64,000 nucleotides of DNA, taken from the NCBI RefSeq assembly GCF_014650335.1, contig NZ_BMUT01000022.1, positions 21,705 through 85,704 of the forward strand. Direction: 5' to 3'. Positions within the stretch are counted from its first letter, which is position 1; each line of letters begins with the position of its first letter. Shown here in pieces: positions 41,843 to 50,946 of this stretch. Below the pieces are notes generated by a model, which saw only the letters and a program-made list of their open reading frames with translations, was not told the origin of the DNA and made no database searches. A program made the translations under genes and the position numbers. This DNA comes from Streptomyces hiroshimensis (GTDB lineage Bacteria; Actinomycetota; Actinomycetes; Streptomycetales; Streptomycetaceae).

Positions 41843-43321
41843 TCAGAGGGAGCGCAACAACACAGCGGGCTGCTCGACGCAGTCGGCCACGTACCTCAGG
41901 AAGCCTCCCGCCGTGCCCCCGTCGCAGACCCTGTGGTCGAAGGTGAACGACAGCTGCACCACGTGCCGTACCGCCAACTCGCCCTGGTGGACCCAGGGCT
42001 TGGGGGCTATCCGGCCCACGCCCAGCATGGCCGCCTCGGGGTGGTTGATGATCGGCGTGGAGCCGTCGACGCCGAACACGCCGTAGTTGTTCAGCGTGAA
42101 CGTGCCGCCGGTGAGATCGGCCGGGGTCAGCGTGCCGGAGCGTGCCGCCTCGGTGAGGCGGGCGATCTCCGCGGAGAGCCCGGCGGCGTTGCGCAGGTGG
42201 GCGTCCCGGACGACGGGGACGACCAGGCCGCGCTCGGTCTGCGCCGCGAAGCCGAGGTGGACGCCGGGCAGGCGGACGATCTCCCGGGCTTCGGTGTCGA
42301 CGGTGGAGTTGAGGTCGGGATAGCGGGCCAGGGCGGCCGTGCAGATGCGGGCGAGCAGGGCCAGGAGGGAGACCTTCGGCCCGCCCCCGGCGTTCATGGC
42401 CCGGCGGGCGGCGAGCAGCTCGGTGGCATCGGCGTCCACCCAGCAGGTGGCGTCGGGGATCTCCCGGCGGCTCCGGCCGAGCTTCTCGGCGACGGCACCG
42501 CGCAGCCCGCGCAGGGGGATGCGCTCGGCGCCCTCCCCGGCGGGGACGGCCGTCGCGGCGGCGGGCGCCGGTGGGGCTGCGGCCGCGTCTGCGGCTGCCC
42601 GAACGGCCCGCTCCACGTCGGCGCGCAGAATGAGCCCGTCCCGCCCGGTGCCGGTCAACTCACGCAGATCGACCCCGTGTTCACGGGCCATCTTCCGAAC
42701 GAGGGGGGACACGACGGGAACGGGGCCGGTGGAGCCGGAAAGCCGTGACCCGCCCGCGGCCACGCCCGGAGCCGCCCCCCGGCCCACAAACTCACCGCCC
42801 GCCCCGGCCACCCCCTCCGCCGCAGCGGCGCCCGGCCCGTACGAACGTGCCCGGCGGTGCCCGCCTGCCTCCGGGCCGTCCGGCACCGCCGGACCCCCGG
42901 CGGCCGCGGAGCCGTCCGCAGAACCGACAGCGCCGTCGGGCGTGGGCGACGCGCCCACCCCGGGCCGCCGGACCCGGCGCCGCCGCGCCGCAGGCGCCCC
43001 CGTGCCGTAACCCACGAGCACATTGCCGGAAGCCTCCGGCTCCTCCCCCGTGGACGCGGACGCATCCACGGGCGACGCACCGACGGCGACCGTCAGCAGC
43101 GGCGCCCCCACGGGAAGCTCCGTGCCCTCCGCGCCGAAGCGGGCCGTCACCACGCCCCCGTACGGGCAGGGGACCTCGACCATCGCCTTGGCCGTCTCGA
43201 CCTCGACGACCGGCTGGTCGACGGCCACGACCTCGCCGACCTCGACCAGCCAGCGCACGATCTCCGCCTCGGTGAGCCCCTCGCCGAGATCGGGCAGCCG
43301 GAATTCCTTGACCTCGGGCAT
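41843..43321 (-). CDS. bkdC: Branched-chain 2-oxoacid dehydrogenase E2, copy 2
   Basis: A 492-residue E2 acyltransferase. The lipoyl domain has the modified Lys45 in VEVETAKAMVEV. A long Gly/Ala/Pro linker (about 85-200) is followed by the subunit-binding domain (PLVRKMAREHGVDLRELT) and the catalytic domain ending in TFDHRVCDG. It is about the same size as copy 1 but clearly diverged. The ATG at 43321 overlaps the E1 beta stop by one base (TGATG). As last gene of the second operon it is followed at 35 bp by the MobA-like gene, which may ride on the same transcript. No E3 is present. Confidence 0.95.
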   Translation of the reverse strand: MPEVKEFRLPDLGEGLTEAEIVRWLVEVGEVVAVDQPVVEVETAKAMVEVPCPYGGVVTARFGAEGTELPVGAPLLTVAVGASPVDASASTGEEPEASGNVLVGYGTGAPAARRRRVRRPGVGASPTPDGAVGSADGSAAAGGPAVPDGPEAGGHRRARSYGPGAAAAEGVAGAGGEFVGRGAAPGVAAGGSRLSGSTGPVPVVSPLVRKMAREHGVDLRELTGTGRDGLILRADVERAVRAAADAAAAPPAPAAATAVPAGEGAERIPLRGLRGAVAEKLGRSRREIPDATCWVDADATELLAARRAMNAGGGPKVSLLALLARICTAALARYPDLNSTVDTEAREIVRLPGVHLGFAAQTERGLVVPVVRDAHLRNAAGLSAEIARLTEAARSGTLTPADLTGGTFTLNNYGVFGVDGSTPIINHPEAAMLGVGRIAPKPWVHQGELAVRHVVQLSFTFDHRVCDGGTAGGFLRYVADCVEQPAVLLRSL

Positions 43322-44337
43322 CAGCTCTCCGCCTCCCACTGCAGCCGTGCGACCGCGTCCAGCACCCGGTCGACCCCGGGCAGGTGGTGCCGCTCCAGCA
43401 TGGGCGGCGGGTACGGGATGTCGAAGCCGGCGACGCGCAGCACCGGCGCCTCCAGGTGGTGGAAGCAGCGCTCAGTGATCCGGGCCGCGATCTCCCCGCC
43501 GGGGCCGCCGAATCCGGTCGACTCATGGACGATCACGGCGCGCCCGGTGCGCCGGACGGAGGCGCAGACCGTCTCCTCGTCGAAGGGCACGAGCGAGCGC
43601 AGGTCGACGACTTCGAGGTCCCAGCCCTCTGCGGCGGCCGCCTCGGCCGCCTCCATGCAGACCGGGAGGGACGGCCCGTACGTGATGAGCGTGGCGGACG
43701 TGCCGCGGCGGCGGACGGCGGCGCGCCCTAGGGCGGGCACCGCCTCGGGCACCTCGGGGTCCCATTCGGCCTTGGACCAGTAGAGCCGCTTGGGCTCCAG
43801 GAAGACGACCGGGTCGTCGGAGGCGATCGCCGCGCGCAGCAGCCCGTAGGCGTCGGCGACGGTGGCGGGGGTGACGACATGGAGGCCGGGGGTCGCCATG
43901 TAGTACGCCTCGGAGGAGTCGCTGTGGTGCTCGACGCCGCCGATGCCGCCGCCGTAGGGCACGCGGACGGTGAGCGGCATGGGCAGCGCGCCGCGCGTGC
44001 GGTTGCGCATCCGGGCGACGTGGCTGATGAGCTGCTCGAACGAGGGGTAGGCGAAGGCGTCGAACTGCATCTCCACCACGGGCCGCAGCCCGTACATGGC
44101 CATGCCGACGGCGGTGCCGAGGATGCCGGCCTCGGCGAGCGGGGTGTCGGTGCAGCGGTCCTCGCCGAACTCCTTCACGAGGCCGTCGGTGACGCGGAAG
44201 ACGCCGCCGAGCGCGCCGACGTCCTCTCCGAGGACGTGGACGGCCGGGTCCTCGGCCATGGCGTCGCGCAGGGCCCGGTTGAGGGCCTGGGCCATGGAGG
44301 CGGGCCGGGCTCCGGCCCTGACAGCCGCAGTGGTCAT
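43321..44337 (-). CDS. bkdB: Branched-chain 2-oxoacid dehydrogenase E1 beta, copy 2
   Basis: A 338-residue beta subunit with VHVLGEDVGALGGVFRVTDG, DTPLAEAGILGTAVGMAMYG, GGGIGGVEHHSDSSEAYYMA and DPVVFLEPKRLYW. The C-terminal half is LITYGPSLPVCMEAA followed by VVDLRSLVPFDEETV. It resembles the first-locus beta subunit throughout. It overlaps the alpha gene by 4 bp (ATGA) and E2 by one, so all three subunits are translationally coupled. It works with E1 alpha on 2-oxo acids from valine, leucine and isoleucine. Confidence 0.95.
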   Translation of the reverse strand: MTTAAVRAGARPASMAQALNRALRDAMAEDPAVHVLGEDVGALGGVFRVTDGLVKEFGEDRCTDTPLAEAGILGTAVGMAMYGLRPVVEMQFDAFAYPSFEQLISHVARMRNRTRGALPMPLTVRVPYGGGIGGVEHHSDSSEAYYMATPGLHVVTPATVADAYGLLRAAIASDDPVVFLEPKRLYWSKAEWDPEVPEAVPALGRAAVRRRGTSATLITYGPSLPVCMEAAEAAAAEGWDLEVVDLRSLVPFDEETVCASVRRTGRAVIVHESTGFGGPGGEIAARITERCFHHLEAPVLRVAGFDIPYPPPMLERHHLPGVDRVLDAVARLQWEAES

Positions 44338-45491
44338 CGCTGCGTCCCTTCCGGGGAGGCCGGGGCGGCTTCCGCTGCGGCGTCGAGCTCGGCGCGCAGC
44401 ATCTCGGCCTGCTCCCGCAGTTGGGCGGTCTGCTCGGCGTAGACGTGGGTGAAGAGATCCATGGGGTCGAGCACGGGGTCCTGGTTCATGCGCTCGCGCA
44501 GGTCGGCGGCCATGCGCTCGGCCGCCTCCTGTTCGGCGGCCACCGTGGCCTCGTCCAGGAGCTTGCGCGCGGTCAGCTCCTGCTCCAGCAGGGCAATGGG
44601 GTCGTGGCCGCGCCAGGTGTCGACTTCGGCGTCGCTGCGGTAGCGGGTGGCGTCGTCGGCGTTGGTGTGTGCGTCCATGCGGTAGGTGACGGCTTCGACG
44701 AGGGTGGGGCCGCCGCCCTCGCGGGCGCGCTGCACGGCTTCGGTGAGCACCTCGTGGACGGCCACGGCGTCGTTGCCGTCGACGAGCCGGCCGGGCATGC
44801 CGTAGCCGACGGCCTTGTGGGCCAGCGAGGGGGCCGCGGTCTGCTTGGCGAGCGGCACGGAGATCGCGAAGCCGTTGTTCTGCACGAGGAAGACGACGGG
44901 GGCCCGCCATACGGCGGCGAAGTTCAGCGCCTCGTGGAAATCGCCCTCGCTGGTGCCGCCGTCGCCGACCATGGCGAGCGCGACCACGTCGTCGCCCTTG
45001 AGGCGGGCGGCGTGGGCGAGGCCGACCGCGTGCGGCAGCTGGGTGGCCAGCGGGGTGCACAGCGGTGCGATCCTGTGCTCGTGGGGGTCGTATCCGGTGT
45101 GCCAGTCGCCGCGGAGGAGCGTGAGCGCCTGGACGGGGTCGAGGCCGCGGGCGACGGCGGCGAGGGTGTCGCGGTAGCTCGGGAAGAGCCAGTCCTGCTC
45201 CTGCAGGGCGAGCGCCGCGGCGACTTCGCACGCCTCCTGACCCGTGGAGGAGGGATAGACGGCGAGCCGGCCCTGGCGGGTGAGCGCGGTGGCCTGGGCG
45301 TTGTACCTCCGGCCGCGGACGAGGTGGCCGTAGAGCCGGAGCAGCAGCCCGGCGTCCAGCCCGTCCGCCGCCTCGGTGCCCAGCACGCGATACGGCTCCG
45401 CGTCGGGAAGCAGGGGTGCGGGGTCGGTGCGGGGCCGCCAGGCGGGGGGCGGGGTGGGCCGGTACGAGCCGGGCTGCTCCAGAACCGTCAT
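44334..45491 (-). CDS. bkdA: Branched-chain 2-oxoacid dehydrogenase E1 alpha, copy 2
   Basis: A 385-residue alpha subunit. The thiamine-diphosphate motif is GDGGTSEGDFHEALNFAAVW with QNN; the loop HTNADDATRYRSDAEVD matches the regulatory/active-site loop. The N-terminus differs from copy 1 (SYRPTPPPAWRPRTDPAPLL in place of a basic tail). The ATG at 45491 has an almost ideal ribosome site (AAAGGAGGTG), suggesting strong expression. The upstream region carries a PaaR-like 14-bp operator at 45560 and faces the divergent Lrp-type gene at 45675, the position of bkdR in S. avermitilis as I recall it. Confidence 0.95.
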   Translation of the reverse strand: MTVLEQPGSYRPTPPPAWRPRTDPAPLLPDAEPYRVLGTEAADGLDAGLLLRLYGHLVRGRRYNAQATALTRQGRLAVYPSSTGQEACEVAAALALQEQDWLFPSYRDTLAAVARGLDPVQALTLLRGDWHTGYDPHEHRIAPLCTPLATQLPHAVGLAHAARLKGDDVVALAMVGDGGTSEGDFHEALNFAAVWRAPVVFLVQNNGFAISVPLAKQTAAPSLAHKAVGYGMPGRLVDGNDAVAVHEVLTEAVQRAREGGGPTLVEAVTYRMDAHTNADDATRYRSDAEVDTWRGHDPIALLEQELTARKLLDEATVAAEQEAAERMAADLRERMNQDPVLDPMDLFTHVYAEQTAQLREQAEMLRAELDAAAEAAPASPEGTQR

Positions 45492-45559
45492 GACGAGCAC
45501 CTCCTTTGTGGGGACGGGCTTGACCGGACGTACGGCGGAATCGCGCCGACGCCCTCCCT

Positions 45560-45573
45560 ACCGATTGTTCGGT
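45560..45573 (-). promoter_or_regulatory. TetR-type operator, site 1 (bkd operon 2)
   Basis: ACCGATTGTTCGGT, 13 of 14 bases identical to the site at 48395 and, in reverse complement, to that at 52960. On the minus strand it is preceded 32 bp upstream by TTGTCCACAGG (45606-45616), the same arrangement as in front of paaA. Confidence 0.72.
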
Positions 45574-45606
45574 CGTCGGCACATTTTGGCTACAGGCGAC
45601 CCGAGC

Positions 45607-45630
45607 CTGTGGACAAACGGTTCTCCACAG
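45607..45630. promoter_or_regulatory. CTGTGGA/TCCACAG inverted repeat between bkdA and bkdR
   Basis: Perfect 7-bp arms (CTGTGGA and TCCACAG) separated by 10 bp, in the 183-bp divergent region. It is a possible Lrp-type (BkdR) site, and one arm belongs to the shared TCCACAGG motif. Confidence 0.5.
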
Positions 45631-45674
45631 CCTGAGATATGGCCAGGACGTCCAAGAGGGGGAGGCGGGACGCC

Positions 45675-46166
45675 ATGCCGGACGAACAGATGGCCTTCAC
45701 CGGGAGCAGGGCACCCGCGCGGCCGCTGGACGAGATAGACCGCGCCATCCTGCGCATGCTCCAGGCCGACGGCCGCGCGTCGATACGGTCCGTCGCCGAG
45801 CGTGTACACGTCTCGCGCGCCAATGCCTACGCCCGGATCAACCGGCTCATCGACGACGGGGTCATCCGGGGGTTCAGCGCGCGGGTCGATCAGGAGCGGG
45901 CCGGGCAGAGCGCGTCGGCGTACATCACGCTGAAGATCGTGCAGAACTCCTGGCGCACGGTCCGCGACAAGCTCCTGGAGCTGCCGGGAGCCGCACACAT
46001 CGCCCTGGTCAGCGGGGACTTCGACGTGCTCCTGCTGGTGCACACCAAGGACAACCGCGCCCTGCGCGAGCTGGTGCTGACCCGCATCCAGTCCATGGAC
46101 GAGGTGCTCAGCACCCGCACGCTGCTGATCTTCGAGGAGACGGATCTGCAGGAAGGAGGCCTCTAG
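45675..46166 (+). CDS. bkdR: Lrp/AsnC-family regulator BkdR
   Basis: A 163-residue Lrp/AsnC regulator. The HTH is at about 20-65 (DEIDRAILRMLQADGRASIR, then SRANAYARINRLIDDGVIRG). The RAM ligand-binding domain follows (SAYITLKIVQ, VSGDFDVLLLVHTKDNRAL, LVLTRIQSMDEVLSTRTLLI). In Streptomyces BkdR sits divergent to the bkd genes and controls them in response to branched-chain amino acids. The ATG at 45675 follows GGCGGGACG; an upstream ATG at 45639 would add 12 basic residues. Autoregulation and bkd control are inferred from position. Confidence 0.9.
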   Translation: MPDEQMAFTGSRAPARPLDEIDRAILRMLQADGRASIRSVAERVHVSRANAYARINRLIDDGVIRGFSARVDQERAGQSASAYITLKIVQNSWRTVRDKLLELPGAAHIALVSGDFDVLLLVHTKDNRALRELVLTRIQSMDEVLSTRTLLIFEETDLQEGGL

Positions 46167-46204
46167 CGGGCCCCGCCCGGCCGTCTGGTGGCCCGCCCGG
46201 CCGC

Positions 46205-46810
46205 CTAGCGGCCCGTCCGGTCGCCGGATTCCGTCAGGAGGCCCGCAAAGGCCGTACGGACCACCGCTTCGGCCACCTCTTCGCTGGTCACCGCGCCGCC
46301 GCGCTCGGGGCGGTACCACTCCACCACGGAGTTGATCATCCCGAAGAGCAGCCGGGTGGCCAGCCGGGCGTCCACGTCGGCCCGCAGGTCGCCGTCGGCC
46401 GCCGCCTGCTTGAGCAGGTCGGCGACGCGGTGGTCGAACTCGCGGCGGCGCTCCATCGCCCAGCGCTCGGTGTCGGTGTTGCCGCGCACACGCAGCAGCA
46501 GCGTCACGTAGGGCAGCTCGGCCATGAGCACCTCGACGGTGCGCCGGGTGACGTACTGCAGGCGTTCGACGGCGCGTCCCCCGGTCGCCCCCGGCTCGTC
46601 CAGCACGGCGAAGAGCCCGTCCAGGGCACGGCTTATCGCGAGCCGGAGCAGCTCCTCCTTGCCCTTCACGTGGTGGTAGATGGAGGACTTGGAGATCCCG
46701 GCAGCCTTGGAGAGGTGCTCCATGGAGGTGCCGTCGTAGCCCCGCTCGTTGAACACCTCGACGGCGACCGCGAGCAGCGATTCGGGCGTGTAGGTGTCGC
46801 GCTTGGCCAT
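46205..46810 (-). CDS. TetR-family regulator of the phenylacetate region (PaaR-like)
   Basis: A 201-residue TetR/AcrR protein. The HTH is at about 10-55 (LLAVAVEVFNERGYDGTSME, then AGISKSSIYHHVKGKEELLR). The C-terminal domain contains LQYVTRRTVEVLMAELPYVT and ATRLLFGMINSVVEWYRPE, typical of the acyl-CoA-responsive group that includes PaaR, whose inducer is phenylacetyl-CoA. The ATG at 46810 follows GATTACAGC loosely. It begins 8 bp after the paaH stop, so it is the second gene of that operon. Its likely targets are the three near-identical palindromes at 45560, 48395 and 52960. Inducer identity is inference. Confidence 0.9.
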   Translation of the reverse strand: MAKRDTYTPESLLAVAVEVFNERGYDGTSMEHLSKAAGISKSSIYHHVKGKEELLRLAISRALDGLFAVLDEPGATGGRAVERLQYVTRRTVEVLMAELPYVTLLLRVRGNTDTERWAMERRREFDHRVADLLKQAAADGDLRADVDARLATRLLFGMINSVVEWYRPERGGAVTSEEVAEAVVRTAFAGLLTESGDRTGR

Positions 46811-46818
46811 GGTCACGA

Positions 46819-48339
46819 TTACAGCACCCGTGCCTCTCGGTCCGCACGGCGCCTCAGGGCCCGCGACGGCGCGTAGCGCTCGCCGGCCCCTTCGTCGTGC
46901 AGGTTGTACAGGAAGTTCCACAGCCAGCCCGCGCCCAGGCGGCCGGCCCACTCCAGGGGGCCGCCGGGGTAGTTCACTCCCAGCCGCATGGCCTTGTCGA
47001 TGTCCTCGGGGGTCGCCACCTCGCGGGCGGCGGCGTCGGCGGCGAAGTCCACGATCATCGCCACGGTCCTCCCGACGATCATGCCGGGGACGTCGTCGAT
47101 GACGCTGACCTGCTTGCCGAGCGCCTGCAGGAGGCCCGTGGCCTCCCGGACGTCCTGAGGCCGGGCGGCGGCGGAGGGGGCCAGCGCGATGCGGGTGGCG
47201 GCGCGGTAGTCGAGCGAGAGGTCGAAGAAGATGCCGCGCTCTCCCGGAGGGCCCTCCAGGGTGGCGGAGCCGTCGGTCAGGGCCAGGCACGCGCCACCGG
47301 GCAGCCTGATGTGGCCCCCGGACGCCGGCCCGTCCTTCTCCACGGCGACCTCGATGCCGGCCTCCCCGATCATCTCCACCAGGGCGGCGGCGGGCCCCAG
47401 GCCGCCCGTGACGCGGACCGCCGCGGGGGCGTCCTGCGGCTCGGCGGTGTGCGGGCCGGGCCGCTGTGCGTCCTCGGAGTGGTCGAACCATCCGCGGCCG
47501 CTCTTGCGCCCCAGCAGCCCCGCCTCCACCAGCCGGCGCTGTGCGAGCGACGGCCGGAACTTCGGGTCGTGGAAGAACGACTCGTAGACCGAACGGGTGA
47601 CGGCTTCGTTCACGTCCTGGCCGATGAGGTCGGTGAGCTCGAAGGGCCCCATCGCGAAGCCGCCGCACTCGCGCAGGACGGCGTCGAGGGTGGCGGGGTC
47701 GGCGGCGCGCTCCTCGTACAGCCGGAAGGCCTCGGCATAGAAGGGCCGGGCGACGCGGTTGACGATGAAGCCGGGGGTGTCGGCGCAGCGCACCGGGCTC
47801 TTGCCCCAGGCGGCGACCGTGGCCATGGCCCGGTCGGCGGCAGCGGCGTCCGTGGCGAACCCCTGCACCACTTCCACCAGCGGCAGCAGCGGGGCGGGGT
47901 TGAAGAAGTGCAGGCCGACGAAGCGGCCGGGGAGCCGCAGGGCGCCGGCGACGGCGGTCACCGACAGGGACGAGGTGTTGGTGGCCAGCAGGCACGTGTC
48001 GGGAACGACCGATTCCAGCTCGGCGAACAGCTTCTGTTTGGCCTGCAGTTGCTCGACAATCGCCTCGATGACGAGCGCGGAGTCGGCGAGTTCGGCGAGC
48101 CGCGCGGCGGGCTGCAGACGCGCGAGCGCGGCGTCCCGGCCGGCCGCGTCGAGCCTGCCCTTGTCCACCAGGCGGCCGAGCCGGGCGGCGATCGCCCGCG
48201 CCGCCTCCTCCGCACGGCCGGGTGCGGCGTCGTACAGCCGCACGGGGTGGCCTGCGGCCAGGGCGACCTGGGCGATGCCCTGGCCCATGGTGCCGGCGCC
48301 GACGACGGCGACGGTGCCGGCCGGGTCGATTGCGGTCAT
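46819..48339 (-). CDS. paaH: 3-hydroxyacyl-CoA dehydrogenase PaaH
   Basis: A 506-residue NAD-dependent 3-hydroxyacyl-CoA dehydrogenase. The Rossmann fold starts with VAVVGAGTMGQGIAQVALAA, and the signature LHFFNPAPLLPLVEVV carries the catalytic His; the Glu partner follows in the helical domain (GFIVNRVARPFYAEAFRLYE). Two 3HCDH C-terminal domains are present, as in PaaH/PaaC-type enzymes that oxidise 3-hydroxyadipyl-CoA. GRKSGRGWFD and AMRLGVNYPGGPLEWAG are conserved. The ATG at 48339 lies behind GGGGAGGATC. It is first in an operon with the TetR gene and divergent from paaN, sharing the operator at 48395. Confidence 0.93.
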   Translation of the reverse strand: MTAIDPAGTVAVVGAGTMGQGIAQVALAAGHPVRLYDAAPGRAEEAARAIAARLGRLVDKGRLDAAGRDAALARLQPAARLAELADSALVIEAIVEQLQAKQKLFAELESVVPDTCLLATNTSSLSVTAVAGALRLPGRFVGLHFFNPAPLLPLVEVVQGFATDAAAADRAMATVAAWGKSPVRCADTPGFIVNRVARPFYAEAFRLYEERAADPATLDAVLRECGGFAMGPFELTDLIGQDVNEAVTRSVYESFFHDPKFRPSLAQRRLVEAGLLGRKSGRGWFDHSEDAQRPGPHTAEPQDAPAAVRVTGGLGPAAALVEMIGEAGIEVAVEKDGPASGGHIRLPGGACLALTDGSATLEGPPGERGIFFDLSLDYRAATRIALAPSAAARPQDVREATGLLQALGKQVSVIDDVPGMIVGRTVAMIVDFAADAAAREVATPEDIDKAMRLGVNYPGGPLEWAGRLGAGWLWNFLYNLHDEGAGERYAPSRALRRRADREARVL

Positions 48340-48394
48340 GGCAGTGATCCTCCCCGAAGTGTTTTCCACAGGTTTGCCGGGCCCCCTTGTCCCG

Positions 48395-48408
48395 ACCGAT
48401 CGTTCGGT
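48395..48408 (+). promoter_or_regulatory. TetR-type operator, site 2 (paaH/paaN)
   Basis: ACCGATCGTTCGGT, the exact reverse complement of the site at 52960. For paaN it lies between TTGTCC (a -35 candidate, 48388-48393) and TACTGT (a -10 candidate, 48410-48415). TTTTCCACAGG precedes it at 48362. It can also control the divergent paaH operon. Confidence 0.8.
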
Positions 48409-48477
48409 TACTGTATCCACCGGGGGTGCTTCTGGTCCCCCGTATCGGAGCCCCGCTCGACAAGGAGTTGGTCAGCC

Positions 48478-50181
48478 GTGACCGCCGGACTCACCACCGC
48501 TCAGTTGACCGAGAAGCACCGCCCCACCCTGGATCAGGCGCTGGAGGCCATCCGCACGCGGGCCTACTGGTCCCCCTTCCCCGAGCACCCGAAGGCGTAC
48601 GGCGCGGAGGGCTCCGTGCCGGGCAGCCTGAGCGCCGCCGAGGGCCAGGCCGCCTTCGAGGCACTGCGCGGCGCGCGCTTCGAGCTGGGCCAGCCGGGCA
48701 CGGACGGCTGGGCGGGCGCCGAGGTGTCGCCGTTCGGGATCGAGCTCGGCATCGAGTATCCGCACGCGGCCGCCGATGAGCTGCTGCCGGCGCTGCGCGC
48801 GGCGATGCCGCAGTGGCGCGAGGCGGGTCCGGAGGTGCGGGCCGCGGTCTGCCTGGAGATCCTCGCGCGGATCAACGCCCGCTCGCACGAGTTCGCCCAC
48901 GCCGTGATGCACACCAGCGGCCAGGCGTTCATGATGGCCTTCCAGGCCGGCGGCCCGCACGCCCAGGACCGGGGCCTGGAGGCCGTCGCCTACGCCTATG
49001 CGGAGCAGGTGCGCACCCCCGGCTCGGCCGAGTGGTCCAAGCCGCAGGGCAAGCGCGATCCGCTGGAGCTGCGCAAGGAGTTCACGGCCGTTCCGCGCGG
49101 CGTCTCGCTGCTGATCGGCTGCAACACCTTCCCCACGTGGAACGGCTTCCCGGGCCTCTTCGCCTCGCTCGCCACGGGCAACGCCGTCCTGGTCAAGCCG
49201 CACCCGCGCGCGGTGCTGCCCCTGGCGCTGACCGTGCGCATCGCGCGCGAGGTGCTGGGCGAGGCCGGCTTCTCGCCCGACCTCGTGGCGCTGGCCGCCG
49301 AGCGGGACGGCGAGGGCATCGCCAAGGCCCTGGCCGTGCGCCCGGAGATCCGCATCATCGACTACACCGGCTCCACCGCCTTCGGCGACTGGCTGGAGGC
49401 CAACGCCCGCCAGGCGCAGGTCTTCACGGAGAAGGCCGGCGTCAACACGGTCGTCCTCGACTCCACCGGCGACTACAAGGGCCTCCTCGGCAACCTGGCC
49501 TTCTCGCTGTCCCTCTACAGCGGCCAGATGTGCACCACCCCGCAGAACTTCCTGATCCCCCGCGAGGGCATCGCCACCGACGCCGGGCACAAGTCCTACG
49601 ACGAGGTGGTGTCCGATCTGGCCGCCGCGGTCCAGGGCCTGCTGGGCGACGACGCCCGGGCGAACGCCCTGCTGGGCGCCATCGTCAACGACCAGGTCAA
49701 GGAGCGGATCGACGCCGCGGGCCGGCTCGGCGAAGTCGCCCTCGCCTCCCGCACGGTGGCCAACCCCGAGTTCCCCGGCGCCACCGTCCGCACCCCGGTG
49801 ATCGTGAAGCTGGACGGCGCCAAGCCCGACGCCGAGGCGGCCTACTTCTCGGAGTGCTTCGGGCCGGTGTCCTTCGCCGTCGCCGTGGACTCCGCGGCGG
49901 ATGCCGTGGAGCTGCTGCGCCGCACGGTGCGGGAGAAGGGCGCGATGACCGTCGGCGCGTACACCACGTCGCCCGAGGTCGAGCGGCTGGTGGAGGAGGC
50001 CTGTCTGGAGGAGTGCGCCCAGCTCTCGCTCAATCTGACCGGCGGGGTGTTCGTGAACCAGACGGCGGCCTTCTCCGACTTCCACGGCTCCGGCGGCAAC
50101 CCTGCTGCCAATGCGGCCCTGTGCGACGGCGCGTTCGTCGCGAACCGCTTCCGCACGGTCGAGGTGCGCCGCCCGGCCTAG
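48478..50181 (+). CDS. paaN: Phenylacetate degradation aldehyde dehydrogenase PaaN
   Basis: A 567-residue aldehyde-dehydrogenase-family protein of the PaaN type. In phenylacetate catabolism it oxidises the ring-opened semialdehyde after the oxepin-CoA stage. The catalytic Cys is in SLYSGQMCTTPQNF, the catalytic Glu region is VFTEKAGVNTVVLDS, and the nucleotide region is SLATGNAVLVKPHPRAVLPL. E. coli PaaZ is about 680 residues with a C-terminal MaoC-like hydratase; that domain is missing here, so a separate oxepin-CoA hydrolase is needed. The GTG at 48478 follows AAGGAG. Its stop shares the bases CTAG with that of the convergent methyltransferase gene. Confidence 0.93.
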   Translation: MTAGLTTAQLTEKHRPTLDQALEAIRTRAYWSPFPEHPKAYGAEGSVPGSLSAAEGQAAFEALRGARFELGQPGTDGWAGAEVSPFGIELGIEYPHAAADELLPALRAAMPQWREAGPEVRAAVCLEILARINARSHEFAHAVMHTSGQAFMMAFQAGGPHAQDRGLEAVAYAYAEQVRTPGSAEWSKPQGKRDPLELRKEFTAVPRGVSLLIGCNTFPTWNGFPGLFASLATGNAVLVKPHPRAVLPLALTVRIAREVLGEAGFSPDLVALAAERDGEGIAKALAVRPEIRIIDYTGSTAFGDWLEANARQAQVFTEKAGVNTVVLDSTGDYKGLLGNLAFSLSLYSGQMCTTPQNFLIPREGIATDAGHKSYDEVVSDLAAAVQGLLGDDARANALLGAIVNDQVKERIDAAGRLGEVALASRTVANPEFPGATVRTPVIVKLDGAKPDAEAAYFSECFGPVSFAVAVDSAADAVELLRRTVREKGAMTVGAYTTSPEVERLVEEACLEECAQLSLNLTGGVFVNQTAAFSDFHGSGGNPAANAALCDGAFVANRFRTVEVRRPA

Positions 50182-50942
50182 CCCTGGGCCGGGCCCGGGC
50201 CTCCCCAGTGGAACAGCGCCATGGCGACGCTCGTGGCGAGGTTGTAGCTGGAGACCTGCGGCCGCATGGGGAGGGCGACCAACCGGGTCGCCCTCTCGCG
50301 CAGCTCGGGCGAGATGCCGTGGCGCTCGGAGCCGAAGGCGATCAGCGCGTCGTCGGGCAGCGTGAGGGAGCGGATGTCGTCGCCCTCCGGGTCCAGGGCG
50401 TACAGCGGCCCGGGCGGGAGCTCGGGCAGGGGCAGCCGCTCGACGGCGGTGGCGTAGTGCAGGCCCGCCCCGGCCCGTACGGCGTTGGGGTGCCAGGGGT
50501 CCATGTCCCCGGTGGTGACGACGCCCGTGGCGCCGAAGCCGGCCGCCAGCCGGATCACGGCGCCCACGTTGCCGAGGTTGCGCGGGTTGTCGAGGACGAC
50601 GACGGGGGCCTTGCGGGGTGCCCGCGAGAGAGCGTCGAGGTTCGCCCTGCGGGCCGGGCGCACGGCGAGCGCCGCCACGCCCGTGGGGTGGATCCTGGGG
50701 ACCAGCTCGCGCAGGGCCTGTGCCGGGATCTCCACCAGGCGCTCGGCGAGGGTCCCCGTAAGGTCGTCGGCCAGCGCGGCGGCGAGTTCCAGAGCCGCCG
50801 CCTTGTCGCTGGTGACCGCGAGCCGCACGTCCGCGCCGAAGCGCAGGGCGTGCTTCAGGGCGTGGAAGCCGTCGAGCAGTACGGCGTCGGGGGCGTGCTC
50901 GCCCCACTGCCGCACGGCGGCAGCGGCTTCGTCCTCGGTCAT
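50178..50942 (-). CDS. SpoU/TrmH-family RNA methyltransferase
   Basis: A 254-residue RNA 2'-O-ribose methyltransferase of the SPOUT class. The N-terminal substrate-binding part (LLDGFHALKHALRFG) precedes the knotted catalytic domain: motif 1 VVVLDNPRNLGNVGAVIRLA, motif 2 LIAFGSERHGISPEL and motif 3 LPMRPQVSSYNLATSVAMAL. It probably methylates a ribose in rRNA or tRNA. It is convergent with paaN and the stops overlap by four bases. It starts 4 bp after the stop of the upstream HTTM gene and so may be its co-transcribed neighbour. Target site unknown. Confidence 0.93.
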   Translation of the reverse strand: MTEDEAAAAVRQWGEHAPDAVLLDGFHALKHALRFGADVRLAVTSDKAAALELAAALADDLTGTLAERLVEIPAQALRELVPRIHPTGVAALAVRPARRANLDALSRAPRKAPVVVLDNPRNLGNVGAVIRLAAGFGATGVVTTGDMDPWHPNAVRAGAGLHYATAVERLPLPELPPGPLYALDPEGDDIRSLTLPDDALIAFGSERHGISPELRERATRLVALPMRPQVSSYNLATSVAMALFHWGGPGPAQG

Positions 50943-50946
50943 GCCC